64,000 nucleotides of DNA, from the NCBI GenBank assembly GCA_903813345.2, contig CAIIXF020000009.1, forward strand, positions 12,582,030-12,646,029, in the 5' to 3' direction. A model generated the notes under the pieces. The model was not told the origin of the DNA, did not search any database, and saw only the letters and a list, made by a program, of their open reading frames with translations. The position numbers were made by a program, and so were the translations under genes. The DNA is from Owenia fusiformis (Eukaryota; Annelida; Polychaeta; Sabellida; Oweniidae). Below are positions 57,701-64,000 of this stretch, piece by piece. Numbering within the stretch: the first letter of the stretch is position 1; each line of letters starts with the position of its first letter.

Positions 57701-58363
57701 TTGAATTTAAAATACCATATCTATGCAGTAAAAGATGGATATATTGAATGTAAAATCTTCCAGTGTAGTATAATAAGGTCTGTTGCTGTTGTACAATTTT
57801 TTGCATTAAGCCAGGTTTTTCTTGTTAAAACTTCATTTTTGAATACAATTTCACAAACCCGTTTTTCTATTAAAATTTTCCTAAAATCTTGAACATTTAA
57901 GTACTGCACATCTGTATCATTGAAGTATAAAGTATCTTCTGGAGCTACAATTTGAAATTCTAATATCATCTCCCTTTTGAGTGCTTGTTTCAAAGTTTGA
58001 TATTGCATCCATGTTTCAGCATTTCTGCCTACTGAGGAAACAATTTCATCATAAGAAATAATCTGGCCATTTTTGCAAACATCACATATAAACTTTTTAA
58101 AGTTAGTTTCCATGGTTATACAAAAAATAATCGAAACAAATTAATATTGGATGGAGGGGGAGTGGATGGAGGGGATTGGGCGCCGTAACCACTAGGTTGC
58201 GAGTTCGAGACGCGTGTGCTCCTTGTGTTTATTCATTTAGTTTGCCACCCAATTTAATAAATCTAATATTGTCTTTTATTTGTGTTTTTTGTTACAGGTG
58301 ATCAGACAGGCAGAGAGATTGATACAAGAAGTCAGCAAGAGAGAACACATCATATTCACATAG
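30600..58363 (+). CDS. LARP7: La-related protein 7, LARP7 (12 coding exons, spliced 618 aa)
   Basis: Exons: 30600-30734, 31002-31080, 31345-31445, 31710-31790, 32672-32836, 33229-33337, 46802-47471, 47833-47936, 53766-53872, 55922-56066, 56611-56705, 58298-58363. All phases agree, giving 1857 nt. A basic stretch (EKKKRKRMKELYKQILKQ) leads into the La motif (MEFYFGDANLRRDRFIKKEI, 46-65). RRM1 follows (TVYVECLPIKVDHEW to GFAFIEFTTKEGAEKAV), then a Lys/Arg-rich linker encoded mostly by one large exon, and a C-terminal xRRM (VVVRVKSEQPLDKKKLK; AYIDLLDG, RNP3-like Y528/D530; KNYWDKLIAQRDAKL). LARP7 binds and stabilises 7SK RNA in the nucleus, holding P-TEFb inactive, and also guides U6 modification. 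The length is slightly above the human protein (582 aa). Intron 6 is 13.5 kb and contains an antisense THAP gene. Confidence 0.95.
31002..31080 (+). CDS. LARP7: LARP7 exon 2 (La motif)
   Basis: Acceptor TTCATTTTCAG. Encodes the La-motif core FYFGDANLRRDRFIKKEI. Donor GGAT|GTATGT, phase 1. Confidence 0.93.
31345..31445 (+). CDS. LARP7: LARP7 exon 3 (La motif, second half)
   Basis: Encodes YVPLEMFLTFNKIKALT and VLAKALAPSTLIQ, matching the winged-helix half of the La motif. Donor TCAG|GTATGT. Confidence 0.93.
31710..31790 (+). CDS. LARP7: LARP7 exon 4 (La motif to RRM1 link)
   Basis: Encodes LSEDGTRIKRTKEL and ends RTVYV, the first RRM1 strand. Donor GTT|GTAAGT. Confidence 0.92.
31862..31978. 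mobile_element. Short MITE-like inverted repeat in LARP7 intron 4
   Basis: 'ttaacctcttga' on the left mirrors 'tcaagaggttaa' on the right, with further internal inverted sequence around 'gtgacgaga' and 'tctcgtcac'. Length about 117 bp, non-coding. Confidence 0.55.
32672..32836 (+). CDS. LARP7: LARP7 exon 5 (RRM1)
   Basis: Encodes the bulk of RRM1, including the RNP1-like KGFAFIEF and the second helix KEGAEKAV. Donor ACAG|GTACAT, phase 0. Confidence 0.93.
33229..33337 (+). CDS. LARP7: LARP7 exon 6
   Basis: Acceptor GATATTCCAG. Encodes QLNNPPVSAGEKLGHFPK, conserved in LARP7 after RRM1. Donor ACAG|GTAAGA opens the 13.5-kb intron. Confidence 0.9.
33695..34766. repeat. Left arm of a 1.07-kb inverted repeat bounding a 12.5-kb block
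   Basis: Begins GTCAGAAACCCATGCC after TA and ends near 'tatcattgacaggggtcaaa'. It is the reverse complement, with moderate divergence, of 45117-46185. The arm itself holds two tandem copies of a ~360-bp unit, each with 'tttggtctatag'-like and 'aattagctaatttgcataaat'-like sequence. Confidence 0.85.
35184..36141 (-). mobile_element. Mariner-like element with broken transposase
   Basis: The ends GGGTGTCTCAAAAAATGTACC and its mirror 'gggtacatttttgagacacc' are flanked by TA on both sides. On the minus strand (about 35400-35830) pieces such as PYSTDLTPQTFSL and WGDLKNHVHAYPKP are the C-terminal catalytic region of a mariner transposase, with frameshifts and the middle deleted. The arms are long (at least 200 bp). 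Confidence 0.8.
36142..40082. other. Non-coding interior of the 12.5-kb block
   Basis: No recognised gene. It contains TGACGTCA palindromes at 37155, 38519 and 38739, an 18-base G run at 38013-38030, and a direct repeat around 'aaaaaataagcttcccccag' (38680 and 38906). A 132-bp hairpin lies at 39651-39782. A minus-strand open frame at 37409-37645 has no recognised family. Confidence 0.45.
39385..39627. mobile_element. MITE with GGCGTAGCCAG ends
   Basis: GGCGTAGCCAGG on the left mirrors AGCTGGCTACGCC on the right. MITEs with this terminal sequence are common in animal genomes. No ORF. Confidence 0.6.
40083..40190 (-). CDS. Putative THAP exon 2 (basic C terminus)
   Basis: Acceptor TAATTTTTAG; encodes ETAEFLRAVTERK followed by KAPRKPARPSARK and PKLVRP, then TAA. 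It could instead be the last exon of another minus-strand gene. Confidence 0.5.
   Translation of the reverse strand, partial: ETAEFLRAVTERKSKAPRKPARPSARKTTPKLVRP
40083..44174 (-). CDS. THAP-domain protein (2 exons, spliced 178 aa), nested antisense in LARP7 intron 6
   Basis: Join 44174-43746 and 40190-40083, phase 0. Residues 4-110 form a THAP zinc-binding DNA-binding domain: C7 and C12 (CLYFGC), W40 (AARW), C68 and H71 (ICSDHF), and ADAVPIL at 104-110 in place of AVPTIF. The tail is basic (RSRKRIKSR; KSKAPRKPARP). THAP proteins bind DNA as transcription factors or derive from transposases of P-element or Kolobok type; no catalytic domain is seen here. The second exon is joined on phase, acceptor quality and basic character only, so intermediate exons may have been missed. 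The 3.55-kb intron contains duplicated blocks and a telomere-like array. Confidence 0.7.
40809..41266. repeat. Duplicated block A (first copy)
   Basis: Nearly identical to 42898-43326 in the same orientation, from GGGTTAACCCAA to GGTTGTGTGTCTCC. This copy has 29 extra bases near 41219-41247. Both copies keep a 90-residue frame (CVFPYKRSVFKRKLRF), but with no known family this may only reflect recent duplication. Confidence 0.9.
41451..41699. repeat. Duplicated block B, partner at 42547-42798
   Basis: Shares 'gatgtgttgggaggtgtc', 'cacattttgcctagaatcaa' and 'gcgaaaaaatgcttattc' with 42547-42798. It is more diverged than blocks A and A', so B was probably duplicated earlier or changed faster. 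Confidence 0.8.
41935..42440 (+). repeat. Interstitial telomere-like array, (TTAGGG)-derived
   Basis: Dominated by gggttagggttagg with regular interruptions ('ctctggcttagggttaggct', 'atagttagggttaggggtag'), forming imperfect higher-order units of about 60-75 bp. TTAGGG is the usual telomere motif of deuterostomes. The copy is degenerate and sits in the THAP intron. Confidence 0.9.
42898..43326. repeat. Duplicated block A' (second copy)
   Basis: Partner of 40809-41266. The two copies flank block B, the telomere-like array and block B', giving the order A-B-telomere-B'-A' with all pairs in direct orientation. Confidence 0.9.
43387..43514 (+). promoter_or_regulatory. Two tandem 64-bp units each ending in a TATA box
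   Basis: 'aggtcacgtatataggttag' begins at 43387 and 43451, and each unit ends with TATAAAGCC (near 43442 and 43506). About 30 bp after the second TATA is 'cattcagatcaacg', a possible initiator. No plus-strand gene follows. It may be a transposon promoter or a solo LTR fragment. Confidence 0.45.
43746..44174 (-). CDS. THAP exon 1 (zinc-binding domain)
   Basis: Encodes the full C2CH THAP domain. Donor CCCGT|GTAAGT is strong. Met4 (44165) is an equally likely start because most THAP proteins begin Met-Pro. Reading past the donor gives an unrelated hydrophobic tail. Confidence 0.88.
45117..46185. repeat. Right arm of the 1.07-kb inverted repeat
   Basis: Ends GGCATGGGTTTCTGAC followed by TA, mirroring the left arm. 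TA at both outer edges (33693-33694, 46186-46187) may be a target duplication. The pair encloses the THAP gene and other repeats within LARP7 intron 6. Confidence 0.85.
46393..46632. mobile_element. MITE-like inverted repeat just before LARP7 exon 7
   Basis: GGGTGTAATGTCGACAT on the left mirrors GTGTCGACGTTACACCC on the right, with internal 'caacttcgacac' and 'gtgtcaaagtta' also related. It lies about 170 bp upstream of the exon 7 acceptor. Confidence 0.6.
46802..47471 (+). CDS. LARP7: LARP7 exon 7 (basic linker)
   Basis: A 670-nt exon encoding 222 residues rich in Lys, Arg, Thr, Ser and Glu, with several nuclear-localisation-like runs (KKRRRR, RKRKRKR, KRKRKKKKQ). It is low-complexity and likely disordered. 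The opposite strand shows long open frames that are only shadows. Donor CAAA|GTAAGT. Confidence 0.88.
47833..47936 (+). CDS. LARP7: LARP7 exon 8
   Basis: Encodes QKWLNLKQEYLDQQKLSMSK and LKRTLNEFKAK, the conserved helix between linker and xRRM. Donor CCAG|GTAAAT, phase 1. Confidence 0.92.
48389..53820 (+). repeat. 127-bp minisatellite, ~33 units, derived from the LARP7 exon 9 acceptor and 5' end (interrupted 52045-53373)
   Basis: Each unit contains 'attgtaattgtattatag' followed by GTGCTAATGAGAACAATGAG and AAGGCCAAGGACAAGAA, the same acceptor and exon start used by LARP7 exon 9. It continues with a decayed version of later exon bases and 'atagatgagttgaag'. Only the last unit (53766 onward) runs on into intact exon. 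Many units end the exon-like part with GAT|GTATGC, a potential donor, so each could act as a 53-nt cryptic exon. Blocks of five units repeat at 635 bp (around 50040-50570 and 50674-51205). Confidence 0.96.
52045..53373 (+). mobile_element. Helentron-associated (HINE/DINE-like) non-autonomous Helitron inserted in the 127-bp array
   Basis: Starts TTATCCCACCGAACGAAGTTCG, with subterminal palindrome and a GTCCGTCCGTCTGTCC tract. It carries about eight internal ~142-bp units ('ataactcaaataccagtgaa', 'aaaatggcggccatttttcg'). It ends with the hairpin ACTCCGAGGAGT about 13 bp before CTAG. The array reads GTAA before it and TTGTATTATAG after it, exactly the uninterrupted unit, so insertion was between A and T with no target duplication, as Helitrons do. 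Inverted 'tcccaccgaac' and 'gttcggtggga' lie near the two ends. Confidence 0.85.
53766..53872 (+). CDS. LARP7: LARP7 exon 9 (start of xRRM; source of the 127-bp array)
   Basis: The acceptor TATTATAG precedes GANENNEKAKDKKMEF, then VVVRVKSEQPLDKKKLK, the first xRRM strand and helix. Donor TAAG|GTATGG. The acceptor and the first ~55 nt are the last unit of the array filling the preceding intron; only this copy continues into intact xRRM sequence. Confidence 0.92.
54101..55217 (+). mobile_element. 5'-truncated LINE (non-LTR retrotransposon) with 12-bp target duplication and poly-A tail
   Basis: ATTCTTACCTTC occurs at 54089-54100 and 55218-55229, bracketing an insert that ends in an A-rich tail. 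The insert encodes the C-terminal end of a reverse-transcriptase polyprotein, including a Cys-His cluster (CTFCKANPETICHLLYEC). It lies in LARP7 intron 9 in the sense direction. Confidence 0.9.
54367..55026 (+). pseudogene. LINE ORF2 C-terminal fragment
   Basis: A 219-residue frame with a zf-RVT-type cluster (CTFCKANPETICHLLYEC) and basic tail. The preceding in-element frame (54146-54358) belongs to the same polyprotein but is shifted at about 54355. No reverse transcriptase core is present, so it is inactive. Confidence 0.8.
55922..56066 (+). CDS. LARP7: LARP7 exon 10 (xRRM core)
   Basis: Acceptor GCTTTTTCAG. Encodes AGDVAYIDLLDGNKEGHIRY, including the RNP3-like YIDLL that contacts 7SK in known LARP7 structures, then DCTISRIS. 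Donor TCAG|GTAGGT. Confidence 0.93.
56611..56705 (+). CDS. LARP7: LARP7 exon 11 (xRRM C-terminal helix)
   Basis: Encodes GEEEKNYWDKLIAQRDAKLN, matching the extended third helix of the xRRM, followed by a basic run. Donor TAAG|GTAAAT. Confidence 0.93.
57410..58091 (-). mobile_element. Second 5'-truncated LINE, 13-bp target duplication, antisense in LARP7 intron 11
   Basis: ACTTTTTAAAGTT occurs at 57397-57409 and 58092-58104. The minus strand ends in AATAAATTTTATCAAAAAAAA, a poly-A tail. Two overlapping frames, shifted near 57.73 kb, encode the C-terminal end of a LINE polyprotein with CTSCDEIDNLEHHFVKC. It is a different copy from the one at 54 kb. Confidence 0.85.
58170..58216 (+). repeat. 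tRNA-derived fragment (SINE-like)
   Basis: 'gggcgccgtaaccactagg' followed by 'ttgcgagttcgagacgc' resembles the anticodon-arm and T-arm half of a tRNA with box B. It lies 80 bp before LARP7 exon 12. Confidence 0.5.
58298..58363 (+). CDS. LARP7: LARP7 exon 12 (C terminus, stop)
   Basis: Acceptor TTGTTACAG. Encodes VIRQAERLIQEVSKREHIIF and Thr, then TAG. Its last ~45 nt are the parent of the 72-bp array that continues into the 3' UTR. Confidence 0.9.
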   Translation: MIRQAERLIQEVSKREHIIFT

Positions 58364-59105
58364 GCTAGCAAGTTTCCCTTATAAATAATCCTGAGAGGAA
58401 TTGATACTGGAAGAGAACACATCATATTCACATAGGCTAGCAAGTTCCCCTTATAAATAATCCTAAGGGGAATTGATACTGGAAGAGAACACATCATATT
58501 CACATAGGCTAGCAAGTTCCCCTTATAAATAATCCTGAGGGGAATTGATACTGGAAAAGAACACATCATATTCACATAGGCGAGCAAGTTCCCCTTATAA
58601 GTAATCCTGAGAGGAATTGATGCTGGAAGAGAACACATCATATTCACATAGGCTAGCAAGTTCCCCTTATAAATAATCCTGAGAGGAATTGATACTGGAA
58701 GAGAACACATCATATTCACATAGGCTAGCAAGTTCCCCTTATAAATAATCCTGAGAGGAATTGATACTGGAAGAGAACACATCATATTCACATAGGCTAG
58801 CAAGTTCCCCTTATAAATAATCCTGAGAGGAATTGATACTGGAAGAGAACACATCATATTCACATAGGCTAGCAAGTTCCCCTTATAAATAATCCTGAGA
58901 GGAATTGATACTGGAAGAGAACACATCATATTCACATAGGCTAGCAAGTTCCCCTTATAAATAATCCTGAGAGGAATTGATACTGGAAGAGATCACATCA
59001 TATTCACATAGGCTAGCAAGTTCCCTTTATAAATAATCCTGAGAGGAACTGATACTGAAGAGAACTCATCTTATTCACGTACAAGTAGACAAGCAAATTC
59101 CCCTT
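58310..59105 (+). repeat. 72-bp minisatellite, ~11 units, derived from the LARP7 stop-codon exon
   Basis: Unit: 'ggaattgatactggaagag', 'aacacatcatattcacatag', 'gctagcaagttccccttata', 'aataatcctgaga'. The first unit overlaps the last ~45 coding bases and the TAG stop; in it 'gatacaagaagtcagcaag' stands where later units have a ~10-base deletion. 'cacatcatattcacatag' recurs every 72 bp from 58347 to 58995. The last unit is diverged. The open frame on the opposite strand is a product of the repeat. Confidence 0.95.
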
Positions 59106-59230
59106 ATGGACACTCCTCTCTAAAAGTGTGGCAGACCGGCAGACCTTTTTACCATGCTTTTTACGTTTAATGATTCGAACTTTTTCGTTAAAGTTATATG
59201 CATCAATTCCTGGACTATATTAATTAATGA

Positions 59231-59236
59231 ATAAAA
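59231..59236 (+). terminator. LARP7: Candidate LARP7 polyadenylation signal
   Basis: First AATAAA after the 72-bp array. If used, the LARP7 3' UTR would include the whole array. Confidence 0.4.
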
Positions 59237-59249
59237 TTGAGATTCTTTA

Positions 59250-60530
59250 ACATAACACCCAATTGATGTTAACAGTTGCATAACTCACTGTATATATTTG
59301 CTGGACCAATGGCATATAGCCTAATTACAGTGCATGTATGAAGATGAAATCGTAGAGAGGCTTCAGAACAGCTCTGGTACATTATAGCATCTGTAGATTC
59401 ATTTGTACAGTATTTTATATGATACTGTACAAACATATATGAACACTGAAGCCCATTATGTGAAGATAGTTCTCCTTTTTCATGAATTTCTTATAATAAG
59501 CATGTTGAATAATGCAGACGATATTGTACAAACTAATACATGTACAATACAGTTGTTGTATAGCCCATAGCTACGACGTCCAGGGAATTAAATATCTACA
59601 ATGAAATGTCGTATGTAAGTTATATTAATTTTGATATATAAAACAGCAAAAACAATCTAAAGATCTTTCGTCTTTTTAATGATTTAATTTTCGGAATATT
59701 ATGCTAAAATCCCCCTTTGGCCGCCATTATAAACTTTGAAAAAACCCAAATCTCCATCATTTCATATTTCATTCGTTAAGTGATCAGCAACTCCAATTTA
59801 CCGAATAAAGAAGCAGTTTAAACACCATACCGGGGTATTTTCTTATCTGCGCACTTTGATGTTCCAATTTATTAAAATAGCGATGTAGGTCAAAATAATT
59901 CCAACGTGAGCAATTGTTTACTACGCGTGTGCCCTTCATATCAGAATTGAGCAAATGGTACGACAAACGTGAATTACAATAAATGGACGCTGAATATGTC
60001 TCAAAAAGTAACCTGACTCCCTAAAATTTGATGAAGATCAATCGAACCCCTCTTACTCAAGGGGCGAGAAGGAAAATTCTCAATAAATGGTGTATAGTTG
60101 GTTTGGCAGTATTTTCAGTTAGGGAAGAGTCTTGGATGAAAATTCCACCTAGGTGATAGCTTCACAGAGTGGTAGGAAGTTCTTTTTTTTGAGGAGTTAG
60201 CCCCCCACCCCCCAAAAACACCCCCACCCTGGGGAAAAAATTGTTCACACTAAATAACCTTAGATATTTTGATGTTTGTAAGTGACATACATAGATATTA
60301 TATATATGAATAATTTGCAGTATTATTGATGCTGATTACTCCTAAAGAATTTGAATATCAGTACAAAGTGTGTACCCCAGGGGGCAAATTCGTGACTCAT
60401 TTTCTTACTGTTTTGATTCTAACTTTTCAATTAGACACTGTAAGAGGTTGAAAAAATTCATGTGAAGTGCCCAATAGCAGGGTTAGTAACCCTGAAAGAT
60501 GAAAAGCCATTGAAGAAGTAGGAGCTGAGA
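59250..60530. other. Stretch downstream of LARP7 without recognised content
   Basis: AT-rich sequence with a C-rich tract near 60.21 kb ('ccccccaccccccaaaaac'). No gene, inverted ends or tandem structure were recognised. Confidence 0.4.
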
Positions 60531-60539
60531 AAAAAATTG

Positions 60540-62010
60540 TTGATTTTTCGAAAAATTTGACATTTTCAACAACTGGATTTTGTGTATGACTATAGCTGAC
60601 CCCTATAGTTTCTAGATCCATCCCTCTATGATGATATTTATGGTTTAATACTGTGGAACTGAGATGTAAAACATAATTTAGATGGGTTTTAAGGAAGTTA
60701 AAGGTTTTAAACAAGTCCAAAATTTGAAAAATTGTAAATATAAGGTTTCAAATTTACGAATTCCAGGTATAGCCATGGCTGACCCCTATAGTTTCTAGAT
60801 CCATCCATCTTTGATGGTATTTATGCTTTCGTAGTGCGAAACTAAGATGTGAAACATAAATTAGATGGGTTTTAAGGAAGTTATAGGTTTTAAACAAGTT
60901 CAAAATTCGAAAAATTGTAAATGTAAGGTTTAAAATTTACGAATTCCAGCTATAGCCATGGGTGACCCCTATAGTTTCTAGATCCATCCCTCTTTGATGA
61001 TATTTATGGTTTTGTAGTATGGAACTAAAGATGTAAAACATAATTTAGATTGGTTTTAAGGAAGTTAATGATTTAAACAAGTCCAAAATTTGAAAAATTG
61101 TAAATATAAGGTTTCAAATTTACGAATTTTAGGTATAGCCATGGATGACCCTTATGGCTTTTTCATCACTACTTCTATGATGAAACATATACTTTTAGAG
61201 TGTGAAACTAAGATGTAAAACATACCGAAGATGAATTTTAAGGAAGTTTAAGAATTTTAACAAGTGCAATATTTGAAAAATTGAGAAATATCAGGTCTCA
61301 AAGGAGCACGGAAAGTATCGCAACAGATTTCAGACAGTCATATGTTGGATTTTGTCTGAGGATTTAAGCAGGTGCATATGATAGGCCATTGCATTACCTA
61401 CGGGAAAAGAACTCTTAGAGGTGATAAAATAGTTTGAAATTTGAGACAGCGAAGGTGAAAACAATCCACCCACATGTTTTTTGGGAAATGTCGTCCTGAT
61501 TTTCAACCCCGTTCACCCCTGGTTTTTCAATTTTTGTTGCATACATATGTTGCGTTTTGAGACATAGTTAACCATTAAAAGGATAAATTTCTTTTAGATA
61601 AAGCGGAAAACAATATTTTCCTGTTATTTTCCCATAGGGAAAACTCATGTGATCCATTGCTTTCAGCTTAATTTTGGTCACCCATATTTGATATCTTTAA
61701 AATCCCTGATGGAATGTATTTTTCATTTAAAGGGGTTAACTGTATGTAAAACACATATATTTATACATATACACATATATATTTATGCATGTGGCTGGGT
61801 TGTTTGCACCTTCCCTGTCTCAAAATAGAAATTATTTTATCATCTCTACACTCTACGGGTGCTTTTCCTGGAGGAAATGCATTGGCCTAACATGCAACAT
61901 GAAATATGCACCTCCTCAAATCCTCAGAAAATAGCCAAAATCCAACATATGATTGCTGAAATCTGTTGCGATACTTTCAGTCCTCCTTTACGATTTCAGG
62001 TATAGCCCTG
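60540..62010. repeat. 182-bp tandem array, ~4-5 units, split by 61303-61986
   Basis: 'gacccctatagtttctagat' recurs at about 60598, 60781 and 60965, and a diverged unit follows at 61147. After the inserted element, 'tttacgatttcaggtatagc' resumes the unit at the expected point. Confidence 0.85.
61303..61986. mobile_element. Inverted-repeat element inserted in the 182-bp array without target duplication
   Basis: 'gaaagtatcgcaacagattt' at the left mirrors 'aaatctgttgcgatactttc' at the right, and the arms extend ~120 bp. Removing it joins 'caaa' to 'tttacg', exactly the array sequence at this point in other units, so no duplicated target bases are visible. Confidence 0.75.
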
Positions 62011-62689
62011 GATGTATGACTTAGCTTAGAAATTAGATGTTGAAAATATTGTGGTCAGGTTTGATCCATGTTACATGTATTGTTAAAAGAAAAATCATTA
62101 GAGTTGAGGACTTAACCCTTGAGTTCCTAAGGGAGTGAGAGGTTAATAAATCCCCCAGTAAGTGTAACTGCTCCTAGGGATATCGTATACAGTGTAGTAA
62201 TTGATTGATTAAATGGATTATAACCAATTAATTATTATTTGATGATATCTATTATGTGATATAGCATTTTTACTTTTTCACATCAACATGTTCGATGTAA
62301 TGTTCTGCATTATTAAAATACATAAAGACATGGTTAATTAAAAGAAACATGTTTTCTCTATATTTTGTTATGCCCCTTCTGTAATTAAGCAATGATCATC
62401 TCCTAATACAAAATGTTGTTATGAATTATCAAATTATAATCACTACACTCCCAATAAAACAATTTGTCATCAGGCAACGGTAATTATTTAAAATAAGGAT
62501 TATAAGGATCATACCCCCCCCCCTCAGGCCTAGAAACTTCCGTTAGTGCAATGATATAAGGAACTCTAGGGTAAAAAGGTCTTGTCACATTAAAATCTTC
62601 ATGCAGATCAAAAAAGTATATATGGTGATATGATCAATTTGTTTCAAACAAACAGACATTGAAGAAAATGTTTACATACTGACTTTGCA

Positions 62690-63400
62690 GATGACATTTT
62701 CTAGCATAGTTGAAGAATTTTTTTCATTTATTGAAATGATAGTCATAAAATTATAATATCAGTGTCATTTGATGCAAATTACTGCAGTCCCACATGTTCT
62801 GCTGAATGTAAAACAGAGTGAATAATTTTAAAATCAGCCTCTTCAGGAGTCAGGGAGTGGAATTTAATAGGAGATTTCAGTTATCATTTTCACAGATATT
62901 TGAGTTCTCTCCAATAGTTCCACTTAAAACAATCTTGACATTTGGCACACTTTTAGAATCCTGCTTTATTGAATTTCTTTGTAATCTTTGAAAATTTGTC
63001 TTATATTACTTGGACAAAGGTATTCATATTTTTAGGTAATGGTGTAATTTCTTCTATGGATTAAAGTTCAATAGGGGAAGCATCCATTCTTCGCATTCTT
63101 TCAGAATCCTTTACTGATGGAGACAACTAGCTAGGAGTCTAATATGAAATCTATTCTTTGGGCTCCTTTACTAGATTTGATGGAGTAGTCAAATATAGCT
63201 TTCCAAAACTCTCCAAATTTCAACATATAAGTTAATCTTCATTTTCCCTTTGTCATAGCCATTGCATCAACCACGAAAGTTTTATCAATTTGTGGTATGG
63301 TTTCATCGATCTCCATTTCAAACCCCTTTTTAAGTTCTGATTTTACAGGATAAGATAGATGATCATTGTCAAACGAACTCTTTGTATCCATATAAGATCA
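62690..63400 (-). pseudogene. Degenerate copy of an uncharacterised multicopy invertebrate family
   Basis: The minus strand gives readable blocks interrupted by stops: DETIPQIDKTFVVDAMAM, FGEFWKAIFDYSIKSSKGAQ then RIDFILDS, SERMRRMDASPIEL, and SLTPEEADFKIIHSVLHSAEHVG followed by NDTDIIIL. This order (VVDA...F..Y......RID.V.D.Y......R..R, then EEAD..I..H......NDTDI) is one I recognise from many predicted marine-invertebrate proteins of unknown function. At least five stops or shifts break it. Confidence 0.55.
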
Positions 63401-63759
63401 TAGTTTACTCACACATTTCTAGGCAAGGTGTGTCCAATCCCAGCCAATTCAATATTCCATATAACTGCATTCCAATTTACTACTCTCATAAACCCAAGGT
63501 CAGTTTTAGATTCTAGAGAAACTAATGAAACTAATGATCATAGGGAATAGCATGCCAAGTGCTTGTATTTGAATTTATGTGGATTACTCATTTGGTAGAC
63601 ACCTTTATCAAATGTTAAAGTGTTGTTGATTTTCAAGTTGTACAAGCACAGTGTCATGGGTGCTTTCTTTTCCTGACATAGTATAACATTGTGGTAAAAA
63701 TTATCAAAGGCACCTAGTACAGTAGTTCTAGTTCATAATCTTGTATAAATGATATATCA

Positions 63760-64000
63760 GCAGTGAAACCTGTATATCCCAACATCTGACTATTGTGAAC
63801 ACCTACCAATCATCCCAACACCTGACTTATCTGAAAACCAACCAATCTGAACACTTTTCCCCAGTTCAATTTTTCCTTCCTCCCATTGACTCCTATGTTT
63901 AAAAATTGAAATCTGAACACCTCTTAATTCGAACAGTGAACACTCATATTTGAAAAATCAACCTGTTTAACTTGAACTTTTTTTTACCAAATATCACATA
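63760..64000. mobile_element. Possible pogo/Tigger-like element, cut by the window end
   Basis: 'cagtgaaacctgtatatccc' followed by repeated 'gaacac' and 'ctgac' motifs resembles pogo-family termini (CAGTRRAACCTC...). The other end is outside the window, so this is tentative. Confidence 0.35.

Noticed and set aside
58276-58947. 223-residue minus-strand frame with 24-residue repeats (LAYVNMMCSLPVSIPLRI)
   Set aside because: A product of the 72-bp array derived from the plus-strand LARP7 last exon; no start context or family.

Overview
Kind of organism. This is AT-rich, intron-rich, repeat-dense animal DNA. Four spliced protein-coding genes can be reassembled with matching splice phases: a MycE-like methyltransferase, an ankyrin-DHHC palmitoyltransferase, a LARP7 orthologue and a THAP-domain protein. 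Long introns, a decayed TTAGGG-type array, mariner, LINE and Helentron-like elements and many foldback elements suggest a marine invertebrate, probably a deuterostome such as a hemichordate. That placement is inference; the sequence does not prove it.

Layout. (1) 1-3731: no gene recognised. (2) 3732-11444 (+): two-exon type II membrane methyltransferase with a 6.9-kb intron full of transposons; a decayed copy of its last exon lies at 14.15 kb. (3) 11.4-18.6 kb: repeats, inverted-repeat elements and a 120-bp tandem array. (4) 28364-18975 (-): nine-exon ankyrin-repeat DHHC S-acyltransferase, 586 aa. (5) 28.4-30.6 kb: divergent interval between that gene and LARP7. (6) 30600-58363 (+): twelve-exon LARP7, 618 aa, with La motif, RRM1, basic linker and C-terminal xRRM. 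Its 13.5-kb sixth intron holds a 12.5-kb block bounded by 1.07-kb inverted repeats. Inside that block lies a two-exon THAP gene on the opposite strand (44174-40083), whose own intron carries a telomere-like array between duplicated flanks. (7) 59.1-64 kb: a 182-bp tandem array split by an inverted-repeat element, a broken minus-strand pseudogene, and the edge of a pogo-like element.

Most unusual observation. Three large tandem arrays each grew out of the edge of a real coding exon. A 48-bp array (23231-24405) repeats the 3' end of ankyrin exon 4 with its splice donor. A 127-bp array (48389-53820) repeats the 3' splice acceptor and the start of LARP7 exon 9. A 72-bp array (about 58310-59105) repeats the last LARP7 codons with the stop codon. 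In each case the functional exon edge is the terminal unit, and expansion runs outward into intron or 3' UTR. Two of the arrays also show a five-unit higher-order repeat. The 127-bp array was later split by a Helentron-like element that left no target duplication.

Limits. Exon models rest on reading-frame continuity, GT/AG sites and family resemblance recalled from general knowledge. No alignment, transcript data or repeat library was available.
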